In this document: positions 27,262-35,820 of the stretch, one piece after another
How positions within the stretch are numbered: the stretch's first letter is position 1
Layout of the letters: every line of letters starts with the position of its first letter
Source: Parvibaculum sp.
GTDB lineage: Bacteria > Pseudomonadota > Alphaproteobacteria > Parvibaculales > Parvibaculaceae
Length of the DNA: 64,000 nt
Direction: 5' to 3'
NCBI GenBank assembly: GCA_002694985.1
Contig: NZNS01000006.1
Location: forward strand, 388,605-452,604
Notes under the pieces: generated by a model
Told to the model about the DNA's origin: nothing
The model's input: the letters and a program-made list of their open reading frames with translations, nothing else
Database searches by the model: none
Made by a program: the position numbers and the translations under genes

Positions 27262-28398
27262 ATGACTGGCAAGATCACCACCAACATCACCGTCGACTCG
27301 GCCTATGAGGCCATTGCACCCGACGACTTTCCCGCAATGATGGAAGTCGACCGCTATGGCAAGCGCTCGACCGCTTTCGACAAGATCATCTCCGCAACGC
27401 ACGATCATTTCTGGGATCCGCAGGACAAGAAATATATCGACTTCTCCGCGCCCTTCGACATGGAGAACGAATATCTCGTCGACCCCGCGCAGAACCCCGA
27501 TCTGAAAACGGCGGTGAGGGACAAGCTTGACGAGAAGCAGAAGATCAAGCTCGTCAACATGGACGTGCAGTGGGGGCTCTCTTCCATTCTTCATGGCGAA
27601 GCAGGCGCGCTCGCGCTCTCGGCGAGCCTCTGTCATATCCTGAAGGATCCGGGCGCGCAGGAATATGCCGCCAACCAGACCCGCGAGGAAGCGCGCCACG
27701 TTGCCGGCTTCACAAATTATATCAAGGTGCGCTGGGGCAAGCCCGTCCCTGTCGGACCGGCGCTTGGCAACATTCTGACGGAGCTCGTCAACTCGCCACT
27801 CGTCTGGAAGAAGCTCGTCGGCATGCAGATGCTGGTTGAAGGCCTCGCAATGGGCGCCTTCGCCTCCTTCTACAAATATGGCCGCGATCCCCTCATGGTG
27901 AAGCTGATGCAGCTCACCATGACGGATGAAGCCTTCCACCATAAGTTCGGGAAGATCTGGGCAGATCGCACCATCCCGAACCTGAAGACGGAAGAGCGCG
28001 ACGCCATCGAGGACTGGGCCTGGGAAGTCTTCCAGGTGCTGCTCTTCAATCTCGGCAGCCCCGAGCAGAAGAAGCACATCTATGCCGCCGTCGGCCTCGA
28101 CTGGGAATGGGTGCAGGGCGCCTTCATGGAAGCCATGACGGATTCGAACATCCGCGAAGAGATGCAGGAATCGAGCAACATCTTCCGGGTGCTGATCAAG
28201 ACGCTCCTGAAAGCCGGCATCATCACCGATCGCACGGCCATGAACTACGCCGCCTTCATCGACATGAAGGAACTCTATGGCGAAGGCGACCGCATGATCG
28301 GCGACGACATCGCGGAAGAAGGCATCAAGTTCCTGCGCCAGCTCAATGGCCAGGGCGACGGCGCCTACTCGCTCGACCGCATGTCCGCGGCTGAGTAA
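27262..28398 (+). CDS. Ferritin-like diiron domain protein
   Basis: A 378-residue protein built largely of helices. Two candidate iron-ligand motifs, EEARHVAG (about residue 140) and DEAFHHKFG (about residue 220), match the E-x-x-H spacing of ferritin-like diiron oxygenases. EEARHVAGFTNYIKV and QMLVEGLAMGAFASFYK suggest the four-helix bundle, as in the AurF-like or ribonucleotide-reductase-like superfamily. The substrate is not identifiable. The start is fixed by AGGAGGAACC. A terminator follows, so it is monocistronic. Confidence 0.72.
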   Translation: MTGKITTNITVDSAYEAIAPDDFPAMMEVDRYGKRSTAFDKIISATHDHFWDPQDKKYIDFSAPFDMENEYLVDPAQNPDLKTAVRDKLDEKQKIKLVNMDVQWGLSSILHGEAGALALSASLCHILKDPGAQEYAANQTREEARHVAGFTNYIKVRWGKPVPVGPALGNILTELVNSPLVWKKLVGMQMLVEGLAMGAFASFYKYGRDPLMVKLMQLTMTDEAFHHKFGKIWADRTIPNLKTEERDAIEDWAWEVFQVLLFNLGSPEQKKHIYAAVGLDWEWVQGAFMEAMTDSNIREEMQESSNIFRVLIKTLLKAGIITDRTAMNYAAFIDMKELYGEGDRMIGDDIAEEGIKFLRQLNGQGDGAYSLDRMSAAE

Positions 28399-28422
28399 GC
28401 CTTTCCGGCATCAAACGCATCA

Positions 28423-28451
28423 GGGCGGCAACTCCGGTTGCCGCCCTTTTT
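28423..28451 (+). terminator. Rho-independent terminator after the ferritin-like gene
   Basis: A perfect ten-base stem, GGGCGGCAAC / GTTGCCGCCC, with TCCG loop and TTTTT tail. Confidence 0.92.
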
Positions 28452-28475
28452 AGTGGCCTGACTAAAAGCAGAAAT

Positions 28476-28589
28476 ATCACTCCGGGCATCGTCACCCTGC
28501 TTGGCGGCGGCCTTGCCTATCTCTTCATTGCCGCGATGGCCGCGACGTCCAACGATTGGTCGGTGCGAAATCTGGGGCCGAAGAACTAG
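28476..28589 (+). pseudogene. Possible C-terminal fragment of a membrane protein
   Basis: In one frame the DNA reads ITPGIVTLLGGGLAYLFIAA then MAATSNDWSVRNLGPKN and a stop. The hydrophobic helix followed by TSNDWSVRNLG recalls ferric-reductase-like/YedZ transmembrane proteins, where TSNDxxxRRLGxxWKRLH is common. There is no upstream gene body: the frame starts at a terminator. I treat it as a remnant at low confidence. Confidence 0.3.
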
Positions 28590-28846
28590 CGCCGCCTCCA
28601 CCTCGCGGGCCTTGTTCTCCGCATCGCGGCATGAGGCCGGGCTGGTCCGGCGACCCCTCCGGCTGCCTCCTGGTCAGCATGAGCGGGATTCCTGCCCTTC
28701 CCTGCTGAGACGACGTAACGTCAGCGCGGTTCGCGGCAACGCGGATGACCGCTCCGCAATTCGCTGTATATTGTTGGCAAAAGAATTGGCATCTGCCGCC
28801 ATGAATGCGGCAGGGTCGGAAAAAACCGGTTTCTGGGAGGACACCA

Positions 28847-30457
28847 ATGGCTTGGAATTTCGGAGATATCCTCGACGCAATCTCACCCGCTCTGCCGCAG
28901 GACGCGCCCGCCCTTGTTCATGGCGAGCGGCGCATCACCTGGGGCGAAATGACGAAGCGGTCGAACAATCTCGCCCGTGCGCTGATCGAGCGTGGTGCGA
29001 AGCCTGACGACAAGGTCGCCTTCTACATGCGCAATCGGCCTGAATATAGCGAGCTTCTCGCTGCCTGCTTCAAGGCGCGCCTGACGCATGTAAACGTCAA
29101 CTATCGCTACAAGCCGGACGAGGTGTTCTACATCTTCGACAATTCGGATGCGCAGACGGTGGTCTATGGCAGCGAGTTCCGCGAAATCATTGCAGAAATC
29201 CGTCCCCGCCTGACAAAGGTCCAGACCTTTGTCGAAGTAAACGATGGCGGCGAGATCGCTCCTTTTGCCGAGCGTTACGAGGATCTCGCCATGACGGGGA
29301 ACGGCGAGAAGCTCGATATCGAGCGCTCGCCCGACGACCAGCTCTTCATTTATACGGGCGGCACAACGGGCATGCCCAAAGGCGTGATGTGGCGCCATGA
29401 CGATCTGCGCGAAGTACAGCTTTCCGCGTTGCGCCGCCTGGGGCCGGCGCCGGAGACGCTGCCCGCGCTGGTCGAGGCAATCAAGGAAAAGGGGCCCGCC
29501 GGTCCCATGCTCCCCGCCTGCCCGCTGATGCACGGCACGGGGCTCCTGACCGCCCTCGGCAACATGATGTCGGGCGGCTGCATCGTGACGCTCGGCAACC
29601 AGTCACTGGAGCCGCATGAGCTTTGGTCGGCGGTCGACCGCAACAAGGTACAGCAGGTGGCGATCGTGGGGGATGCTTTCGCAAAGCCGATGCTTCGTGC
29701 GCTGGATGAAACGCCGGGCAAATACGACCTTTCCTCCGTCGCGACGATCATCTCGTCGGGCGTGATGTGGTCCACGGAAGTGAAGCGCGGGCTGCTCAAG
29801 CACATGCCGGACGCAATCATGACCGACAGTTTCGGCGCTTCCGAGGCCCTCGGCCTCGGCTCCTCGCTGATGACCAAGGACGGGGAAATCGCCACGGCGA
29901 AATTCCAGATCGGCGAGCGCTGCAAGGTCTTCGATGAAAACGACGAACCCGTGGTGCCGGGATCGGGCAAACCGGGCTTCATCGCCCTCGGCGGGCCCAT
30001 CCCCGTCGGTTATTACAAAGACCCTGAAAAGAGCGCCAAAACCTTCAAGACGGTGCGCGGAGAACGCTATTCGATCCCCGGCGACTGGTGCACGGTCGAA
30101 CCGGACGGCACCCTGACGCTGCTGGGCCGTGGCTCCGTCTGCATCAACACGGCAGGCGAGAAGGTTTACCCTGAAGAAGTCGAGGAAATCCTGAAGACCC
30201 ACCCCTCGGTCGAGGACGCTCTCGTCATCGGCCTGCCGGACGAAAAATGGGGACAGGCCGTCACCGGCGTCGTCAAGCTCAACAATGGCGCGAGCTTCGA
30301 CGAGGAAGCCCTTCGCGCCCACGTCCGAGCCAAGCTCGCCGGTTACAAGACGCCCAAGCGCATCGTGATCGGAACCGTCCCCCTCCGGGCGCCAAACGGC
30401 AAGGCCGACTACAAGGGCGTCACCGACTTTGCCAAACAGACACTTGGGGCGGCCTGA
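28847..30457 (+). CDS. Acyl-CoA synthetase (AMP-forming, FadD-like)
   Basis: A 536-residue ANL-superfamily ligase that activates a carboxylic acid via acyl-AMP to acyl-CoA. AMP-binding motif: FIYTGGTTGMPKGVMW (about residues 168-183). The motif DSFGASEALG, the hinge region with TLLGRGSVCINTAGEKVYPEEVEE, and the catalytic lysine in RAPNGKADYKG near the C terminus are all present. Length fits medium/long-chain FadD3/FadD19-type enzymes. ATG 28847 is preceded by GGGAGG. It precedes two acyl-CoA dehydrogenases, suggesting an acyl-CoA degradation locus, although a terminator separates them. Confidence 0.9.
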   Translation: MAWNFGDILDAISPALPQDAPALVHGERRITWGEMTKRSNNLARALIERGAKPDDKVAFYMRNRPEYSELLAACFKARLTHVNVNYRYKPDEVFYIFDNSDAQTVVYGSEFREIIAEIRPRLTKVQTFVEVNDGGEIAPFAERYEDLAMTGNGEKLDIERSPDDQLFIYTGGTTGMPKGVMWRHDDLREVQLSALRRLGPAPETLPALVEAIKEKGPAGPMLPACPLMHGTGLLTALGNMMSGGCIVTLGNQSLEPHELWSAVDRNKVQQVAIVGDAFAKPMLRALDETPGKYDLSSVATIISSGVMWSTEVKRGLLKHMPDAIMTDSFGASEALGLGSSLMTKDGEIATAKFQIGERCKVFDENDEPVVPGSGKPGFIALGGPIPVGYYKDPEKSAKTFKTVRGERYSIPGDWCTVEPDGTLTLLGRGSVCINTAGEKVYPEEVEEILKTHPSVEDALVIGLPDEKWGQAVTGVVKLNNGASFDEEALRAHVRAKLAGYKTPKRIVIGTVPLRAPNGKADYKGVTDFAKQTLGAA

Positions 30458-30481
30458 TTACTGGTCAAATCGGGAAACGAG

Positions 30482-30510
30482 AAAGGGCTGGCGGAAACCA
30501 GCCCTTTTTT
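30482..30510 (+). terminator. Rho-independent terminator after the acyl-CoA synthetase
   Basis: AAGGGCTGG / CCAGCCCTT stem with a six-base loop and a TTTTTT tail. Confidence 0.9.
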
Positions 30511-30603
30511 GCTTTTCGATTCTCTCCCCGGGCAGGTTGCCACGACGGGGCCGGCTGATATCCTGTCAGCCAACGAAATCAATTGAACCAAAAGAGAAAA
30601 CAG

Positions 30604-31800
30604 ATGGAAGCGCTCGAACAGTTCCGTCAGGAGACCAGAACGTGGCTGGAGGAAAATTGCCCTCCATCCATGCGCACACCGATGCCCGAAGAGGAGACGG
30701 TCTGGGGCGGCAGGAACGCCACATATCCGAACCCGGATTCGAAGCTCTGGCTCGACCGCATGGCCTCGCGCGGCTGGACCGCGCCGACATGGCCAAAGGA
30801 ATATGGCGGCGGCGGCCTTAGCAAGGAAGAGAGCCGTGTTCTTCAGCAGGAGCTGCGCCGCATCAAGGCGCGCCCGGCACTTTCGAGTTTCGGCATCTGG
30901 ATGCTTGGGCCGGCCCTTCTCGAATTCGCCAATGAAGAACAGAAGAAAGAACACCTGCCCAAGATCGTCCGCGGTGAAATCCGCTGGTGTCAGGGTTACT
31001 CGGAGCCGGGTGCAGGCTCCGACCTCGCGGGCCTCCAGACCAAATGCGAGGATAAAGGCGATCACTACCTCGTGAATGGCCAAAAAATCTGGACCTCATA
31101 TGCCGACAAGGCCGACTGGATTTTCTGTCTCGTCCGCACGGATCCGACGAAAAAACACGAGGGTATCAGCTTCCTTCTCTTCGACATGATGTCGCCAGGT
31201 GTCGAGGCCCGGCCGATCACGATGATCTCCGGTGCTTCGCCGTTTTGCGAAACGTTCTTCACCGATGTGAAGGTGCCGAAGAAAAACCTAGTCGGTGAAC
31301 TCAACAAGGGCTGGACGATCGCGAAACGCCTGCTGCAGCACGAACGCGAAATGATCTCCGGCATGGGTCTGGGCGGCGTCGGCGCGGGCGGCGGGATTGG
31401 CAGCCTCGAGCAGGTTGCTAAGGACTATTTCGGTGAGACGGACGGCAAGATCGCAAGCCCGTCGCTTCGCGACCACATCACGCGCCAGAAGATGGATTCC
31501 AAGGCTTTCGCGCTCACCATGATGCGCTCTGCCGAAGAGGCAAAGGCGGGCCAGGGCCCCGGTGCCGCAAGCTCGATCTTCAAATATTACGGCACGGAGC
31601 TGAACAAGCGCCGGTACGAACTCCTGCTCGAACTGATGGGGACGCAGGCACTCGGCTGGGAGGGCGATGGTTTCAACGATGGGGAAATCAACGTCACCCG
31701 CTCCTGGCTACGCTCGAAAGGCAACTCCATCGAAGGCGGAACGAGCGAGATTCAGCTCAACGTCGTCTCGAAGCGAGTCCTCGGCCTGCCCGACGACTAG
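30604..31800 (+). CDS. Acyl-CoA dehydrogenase (large-subunit type)
   Basis: A 398-residue FAD enzyme. FAD/substrate motifs: WCQGYSEPGAGSDLAGLQTK (about residues 128-147) and the C-terminal TRSWLRSKGNSIEGGTSEIQ. WPKEYGGGGLSKEESRVLQQEL is typical of the heteromeric ACAD type found in steroid or long-branched acyl degradation. It is followed 84 bases on by a second, smaller-type ACAD, the pattern of an alpha2beta2 dehydrogenase such as FadE pairs (inference). Ribosome site weak; TTG 30583 is an alternative start. Confidence 0.9.
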   Translation: MEALEQFRQETRTWLEENCPPSMRTPMPEEETVWGGRNATYPNPDSKLWLDRMASRGWTAPTWPKEYGGGGLSKEESRVLQQELRRIKARPALSSFGIWMLGPALLEFANEEQKKEHLPKIVRGEIRWCQGYSEPGAGSDLAGLQTKCEDKGDHYLVNGQKIWTSYADKADWIFCLVRTDPTKKHEGISFLLFDMMSPGVEARPITMISGASPFCETFFTDVKVPKKNLVGELNKGWTIAKRLLQHEREMISGMGLGGVGAGGGIGSLEQVAKDYFGETDGKIASPSLRDHITRQKMDSKAFALTMMRSAEEAKAGQGPGAASSIFKYYGTELNKRRYELLLELMGTQALGWEGDGFNDGEINVTRSWLRSKGNSIEGGTSEIQLNVVSKRVLGLPDD

Positions 31801-31883
31801 TGCTTCATGGACTGAATAACGCACCCCGCAGGAACGCGCGGCGCTCGAAGATAATTGAAACAACAGAAGAATTTCGGGGCGAA

Positions 31884-33023
31884 ATGGCACTTGTACTTAC
31901 CGAGGAACAACAGCTTCTCCGCGATACGGCAACACAGTTCTTCCAGGAGCGCCTGCCTGTCGCCAATCTGCGCAAACTTCGCGACACGCGTGATGCGGTG
32001 GGCTTCGACCGCGACGCATGGAAGGAGATGGCGGATCTCGGCTTCGCCGGCATCATGATTTCCGAAAAATATGGCGGTACGGATTTCGGCCCCGTGGGTC
32101 TTGGCCTCGTGCTCGAACAGGCCGGCCGCACACTCGCCGCGAGTCCCCTTGTCTCGACTGTCTTGCTGGGCGGCTCCGCTGTCCAGCTTGCGGGCAATGC
32201 GACACAACGTCAGGATATTCTCTCCGCAATTGCCGCGGGGGACCACCTCATGGCTCTGGCTCTTGAAGAGGGCCCTCATCACAATCCGACGAAAATTACC
32301 ACAAAGGCTGTAGCCGCTGGCAGTTCCTACCGCATCACAGGTTCGAAGACCTTCGTGCTGGACGGCCATGTCGCCGATCAGCTCGTCGTGGTCGCGCGCA
32401 CCTCAGGCGACAGCACCGACCGCTCGGGCATAACGCTCTTTCTGGTCGACCCGAAGACAGATGGTGTAAAAATTACACGCACATTGATGGTGGATAGCCG
32501 CAACGCCGCCAATATCGAGTTCGACAATGTTACCGTCCCGGGCTCCGCTGTGCTCGGATCCATTGATGGCGGCAACGATGTGCTGGACCAGGTGCTCGAT
32601 ATTGCGCGGATCGGTCTTTCCGCCGAGATGCTCGGTCTCGTGCAACAGACCTTCGACGTCACTCTCGCCTACCTCAAGGAACGCAAGCAGTTTGGCAAGG
32701 TCATCGGCTCCTTCCAGGCGTTACAGCACCGAATGGCGGTTCTCTTCGCTGAAATCGAGCTTTGCCGTTCTGTCGTCCTCGACGCGCTTTCCGCTCTGGA
32801 GGAACGCCGGAACGAAGTTCCGCAAATTGCAAGCCTGGCCAAGGCGCGCCTTTCCGACATCTCGACCTTGATGACCAATGAAGGCCTGCAGATGCATGGC
32901 GGCATGGGCATGACCGATCAGTTCGACGTCGGTCTCTATATGAAGCGTGCGCGTGTTGCCGCAGCAAGTTTCGGCGACAGTAATTTCCATCGCGAACGCT
33001 ACGCAGCGCTTGAAGGCTATTGA
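31884..33023 (+). CDS. Acyl-CoA dehydrogenase (partner subunit type)
   Basis: A 379-residue ACAD. N terminus MALVLTEEQQLLRDTATQFF, then MISEKYGGTDFGPVGLGLVLEQAG and a C-terminal ALQMHGGMGMTDQFDVGLYMKRA-like end (NEGLQMHGGMGMTDQ). The conserved SEPGAGSD flavin-contact motif of the partner is absent (ALEEGPHHNPTKI instead), which is common in the non-catalytic or degenerate subunit of heterodimeric ACADs. This supports pairing with the preceding gene. Start at ATG 31884; upstream in-frame residues from 31800 do not resemble ACAD. Confidence 0.87.
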   Translation: MALVLTEEQQLLRDTATQFFQERLPVANLRKLRDTRDAVGFDRDAWKEMADLGFAGIMISEKYGGTDFGPVGLGLVLEQAGRTLAASPLVSTVLLGGSAVQLAGNATQRQDILSAIAAGDHLMALALEEGPHHNPTKITTKAVAAGSSYRITGSKTFVLDGHVADQLVVVARTSGDSTDRSGITLFLVDPKTDGVKITRTLMVDSRNAANIEFDNVTVPGSAVLGSIDGGNDVLDQVLDIARIGLSAEMLGLVQQTFDVTLAYLKERKQFGKVIGSFQALQHRMAVLFAEIELCRSVVLDALSALEERRNEVPQIASLAKARLSDISTLMTNEGLQMHGGMGMTDQFDVGLYMKRARVAAASFGDSNFHRERYAALEGY

Positions 33024-33079
33024 GCTTACCGGCCGGGGCCGTACCCGGCCGGCCATTTGGGCAGGTTTCGAAAGCATCC

Positions 33080-33748
33080 ATGCAAAGTTGGTTCGCGCGG
33101 CTTTTCTCTTTTTTCGTCCTGCTGGTTGTTGCCAACCTGCTCGCACCTCCCGCTTCCGCACATCCGCATGTCTATATCGACATGAAGACGGCCTTCCACT
33201 TCGATGATCAAGGCCGTCTCGAATCTCTTCGGATTACGTGGATTTTCGACGAGTTCTACTCCGCCTTCGCGGTCGATGGTGCTACCTGGACCGGCAGCAC
33301 CTATGACGAGAAATTTCTTTCCGCCTTGGCGGAAGAAAACCTGAAAAATCTCGCCGAGTGGAATTACTTCACCGAAGTGACGTCCCGAGGAGTCGCTATC
33401 GAAACCGGCAAGGCTACCGACGGGATTTCAACCTGGGACGATGAAACAGGACGGCTGTCGCTCACTTTTTCACTACCGTTGAAGGAAGCGCACACGGCAA
33501 CTCCCGAAGCTCCCGTCAACGTCCGCATTTTCGATCCATCCTACTACATCAGCATCGACTACCTGCCCGATGCCCCGGTCTCGCTGGCAGGCGGCTCCCC
33601 TGAAGGATGCGCGGCTGCAATCAACGTCCCCGAGGTCGAACAGGTCTGGACCAACCTTCCCGAAAGCGCCTTTACCGATCCGAACAGCAGCCTTGGTGCC
33701 AACTTTGCATCAACGGTAACGCTTACCTGTAAATCCGGAAAATCATGA
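33080..33748 (+). CDS. DUF1007 family periplasmic protein
   Basis: A 222-residue protein with a signal peptide (SWFARLFSFFVLLVVANLLA to PASAH). It has the DUF1007 start of the mature part, HPHVYIDMKTAFHFDDQGRL, and ITWIFDEFYSAF. DUF1007 proteins are regularly encoded with NicO transporters. Its TGA overlaps the transporter ATG. The N-terminal HPH after the cleavage site could bind metal. It probably delivers metal to, or receives it from, the transporter in the periplasm (inference). Confidence 0.85.
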   Translation: MQSWFARLFSFFVLLVVANLLAPPASAHPHVYIDMKTAFHFDDQGRLESLRITWIFDEFYSAFAVDGATWTGSTYDEKFLSALAEENLKNLAEWNYFTEVTSRGVAIETGKATDGISTWDDETGRLSLTFSLPLKEAHTATPEAPVNVRIFDPSYYISIDYLPDAPVSLAGGSPEGCAAAINVPEVEQVWTNLPESAFTDPNSSLGANFASTVTLTCKSGKS

Positions 33749-34731
33749 GACAAAGAACGGTCACGATACTCTTCGCGGTCGCAGGGCTTTTCGTATTCGC
33801 ATCGGCTGCATGGGCGCAGAACGCTCTTCCCTTGCCCGGCAACAGCGCACCGGCGCAAGCGCCCGGCCTCTTTTCCAGCTTCATGCAAGAGGTGATGGCC
33901 ACACAGCAGGAATATTACCGCGCCATGGCGGGTGCCCTGCGCTCCGTGAACCTGAACGGTTCAGCAGCGGCCGCATGGGCCCTAGCCTCTTTATCCTTCC
34001 TCTACGGCATCTTCCATGCCGCCGGTCCCGGTCACGGCAAGATCATCGTGACCTCATATCTCCTGGCCGACGAGAAAGATGTACGCCGTGGAATCCTGAT
34101 CGCCTTTCTATCCGCGTTGATGCAAGCCGTTACGGCGATCCTTGTCGTCGGGCTTCTCGCCGTCGCTTTCGGCCTCACGCACCGCACCACGGCGAGCGCT
34201 GTCCCTATTATTGAACGAGCAAGCTACGTGCTTATTTCATGCGTCGGCATCTGGCTTCTCTGGCGGGCGTTGCGCCGCCGGCCCGGCAGCCACGGGCATC
34301 ATCATCATGACCATGATCACGGGCACGAGAACTGTCACCATCATCACGATCACGCCCACATGCCGACGCCCGCAGAGATACGAAAGGCAAGAGGGATCCG
34401 GGAAATGGCAGCGATGATTCTGTCCGTCGGGCTTCGTCCCTGTAGCGGTGCAATCCTGGTGCTTCTCTTCGCAGTCACGCAGGGAGCTTTCCTGATTGGG
34501 GCCGCATCAGCCCTGGTCATGTCGCTCGGCACCGCAATTACCGTCTCGACACTGGCCGTCCTTACCGTTTTTTCAAAGAATCTGGCTCTGCGTGTCGCCA
34601 GCCGGACCGAGAGTCACTGGGCCGTCCGCCTCGAATGGATGCTGATGGCAGCGGGTGGCGCAATGATCCTCATTTTCGGATTGACGCTGCTCGCCAGCTC
34701 CTTCTCGGGGCCGCCCTCCCCTCTTCTCTGA
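33745..34731 (+). CDS. NicO-family nickel/cobalt exporter
   Basis: A 328-residue membrane protein with about six helices. The first part includes LYGIFHAAGPGHGKIIVTSYLL, with the HAxGPGHGK motif of NicO/RcnA metal transporters, and the second MILSVGLRPCSGAILVLLFAV, with the RPCxGA motif. A cytosolic or periplasmic His-rich loop spans about residues 184-210 (HGHHHHDHDHGHENCHHHHD). It starts within the DUF1007 stop (ATGA). A signal-like N terminus precedes an extended region of 60 residues. Probably an efflux system for Ni/Co (family inference). Confidence 0.87.
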   Translation: MRQRTVTILFAVAGLFVFASAAWAQNALPLPGNSAPAQAPGLFSSFMQEVMATQQEYYRAMAGALRSVNLNGSAAAAWALASLSFLYGIFHAAGPGHGKIIVTSYLLADEKDVRRGILIAFLSALMQAVTAILVVGLLAVAFGLTHRTTASAVPIIERASYVLISCVGIWLLWRALRRRPGSHGHHHHDHDHGHENCHHHHDHAHMPTPAEIRKARGIREMAAMILSVGLRPCSGAILVLLFAVTQGAFLIGAASALVMSLGTAITVSTLAVLTVFSKNLALRVASRTESHWAVRLEWMLMAAGGAMILIFGLTLLASSFSGPPSPLL

Positions 34732-34834
34732 AGACCCAGACCGAAGCTATCGACAAGCCATGGCCTCCGCCCCATACTGCCCGCGATTGCCGGGAAGCCG
34801 GCCCCCCTCATGGACTGAAGAGCTTAGAGACAAG

Positions 34835-35074
34835 ATGGCCGACGAGACCACAACAACCGAACTGCCCGAACGCATTACCGTTCTCGCCCGGGATTTCACC
34901 CCCGCCGCGATGGAGTTCCATCGCCGGAACATGAGCGAGAAGGGCTACCGGATGGAGGGCCAGATCGTCCAACGCAAGTTTCAGATGATCGAAGGCATGG
35001 GCGCCCCGAAGGACCTCTTCGAAGGTGAACTTTTCTACGCGGTGACCTTCGTCCGCAAGAACATCGAGAAGTAG
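34835..35074 (+). CDS. Small conserved hypothetical protein
   Basis: A 79-residue protein, MADETTTTELPERITVLARD, with a predicted beta-alpha fold (FTPAAMEFHRRNMSEKGYRMEGQIVQRKF) and no membrane segment. It ends ELFYAVTFVRKNIEK. I know no named family. It is separate from the nickel transporter by about 100 bases. The upstream ATG at 34760 in the same frame would add low-quality sequence. Confidence 0.6.
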   Translation: MADETTTTELPERITVLARDFTPAAMEFHRRNMSEKGYRMEGQIVQRKFQMIEGMGAPKDLFEGELFYAVTFVRKNIEK

Positions 35075-35425
35075 GATCTGCGGCAAGCAGGACTGACCCA
35101 GCGAACCGATTCTGGAAACGACGAGCAGCGACACCCGGGTTCTGTTTCGCGATGTGACTGTCGTTCACGGCAAGTTCGTACTCGACGCCGTTCACGACAA
35201 GCGGCGCGTGCGCGATTGAACCGGAACCGACCGCTTTTTTTGCTGTCGGGAAATCCGTTGACTCGCCCAAAACCATCGTGTTGTGTGGAGTGGCAATCTA
35301 CCTTTTGGCCTGCCTTGGCTGCGTTGCCCTCAGGGTCTTTCAAGTCTCCCAAAACTCAGGTTGTACGACGCCGTGCGACGGTCGCGCGGTCAAGCTCGCA
35401 CGCAAGTGCGTCAGGAGAACTTGAA
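35075..35425 (+). promoter_or_regulatory. Long upstream region of the cold-shock gene
   Basis: The 351-base gap before cspA holds no convincing gene. Cold-shock genes commonly have long structured 5' leaders. Just before the ribosome site lies CGCAC-GCAA-GTGCG, a short hairpin, and AGGAGAA follows. Where transcription starts cannot be read. I see no S1-type CCAAT box. Confidence 0.45.
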
Positions 35426-35629
35426 ATGGCTACAGGCGTAGTGAAGTGGTTCAATACCCAAAAGGGCTACGGCTTTATTCAGCCGTCGGACGGTGGTCGC
35501 GATGTGTTTGTGCACATCAGTGCCGTCGAACGGGCGGGCTTGAGCACGCTCAATGAAGGTCAGAATATTAATTACGAACTTGTGACAGAAAAAGGGAAGA
35601 CTTCGGCAGCAAACCTCACTTTGGAGTAA
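35426..35629 (+). CDS. cspA: Cold-shock domain protein
   Basis: A 67-residue CspA-type protein. RNP1 KGYGFIQ and RNP2 VFVHIS are intact (MATGVVKWFNTQKGYGFIQPS; DVFVHISAVERAG), so it should bind single-stranded nucleic acid as an RNA chaperone. Length matches CspA (about 70). It has AGGAGAA six bases before the ATG and a terminator right after. Confidence 0.96.
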   Translation: MATGVVKWFNTQKGYGFIQPSDGGRDVFVHISAVERAGLSTLNEGQNINYELVTEKGKTSAANLTLE

Positions 35630-35656
35630 GCGCCGCTTTCCATTAAGAAATCTGAG

Positions 35657-35684
35657 TGGCCGGACTTCATGTCCGGCCATTTTC
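35657..35684 (+). terminator. Rho-independent terminator after cspA
   Basis: TGGCCGGAC / GTCCGGCCA stem with TTCAT loop and TTTT tail, about 27 bases after the stop. Confidence 0.9.
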
Positions 35685-35820
35685 CTTTGAGCCGTGCCGA
35701 AAACTGTCAGGAGGCTGCATTTGCGGCCCTATTTGCCTCTGTAAGGTTGAAGCTCGGAACTCTACATGTTTGCATGAGTTTGAGTAGGGACGGACAAAAA
35801 AAACATGAAGAGGCCAGCTC

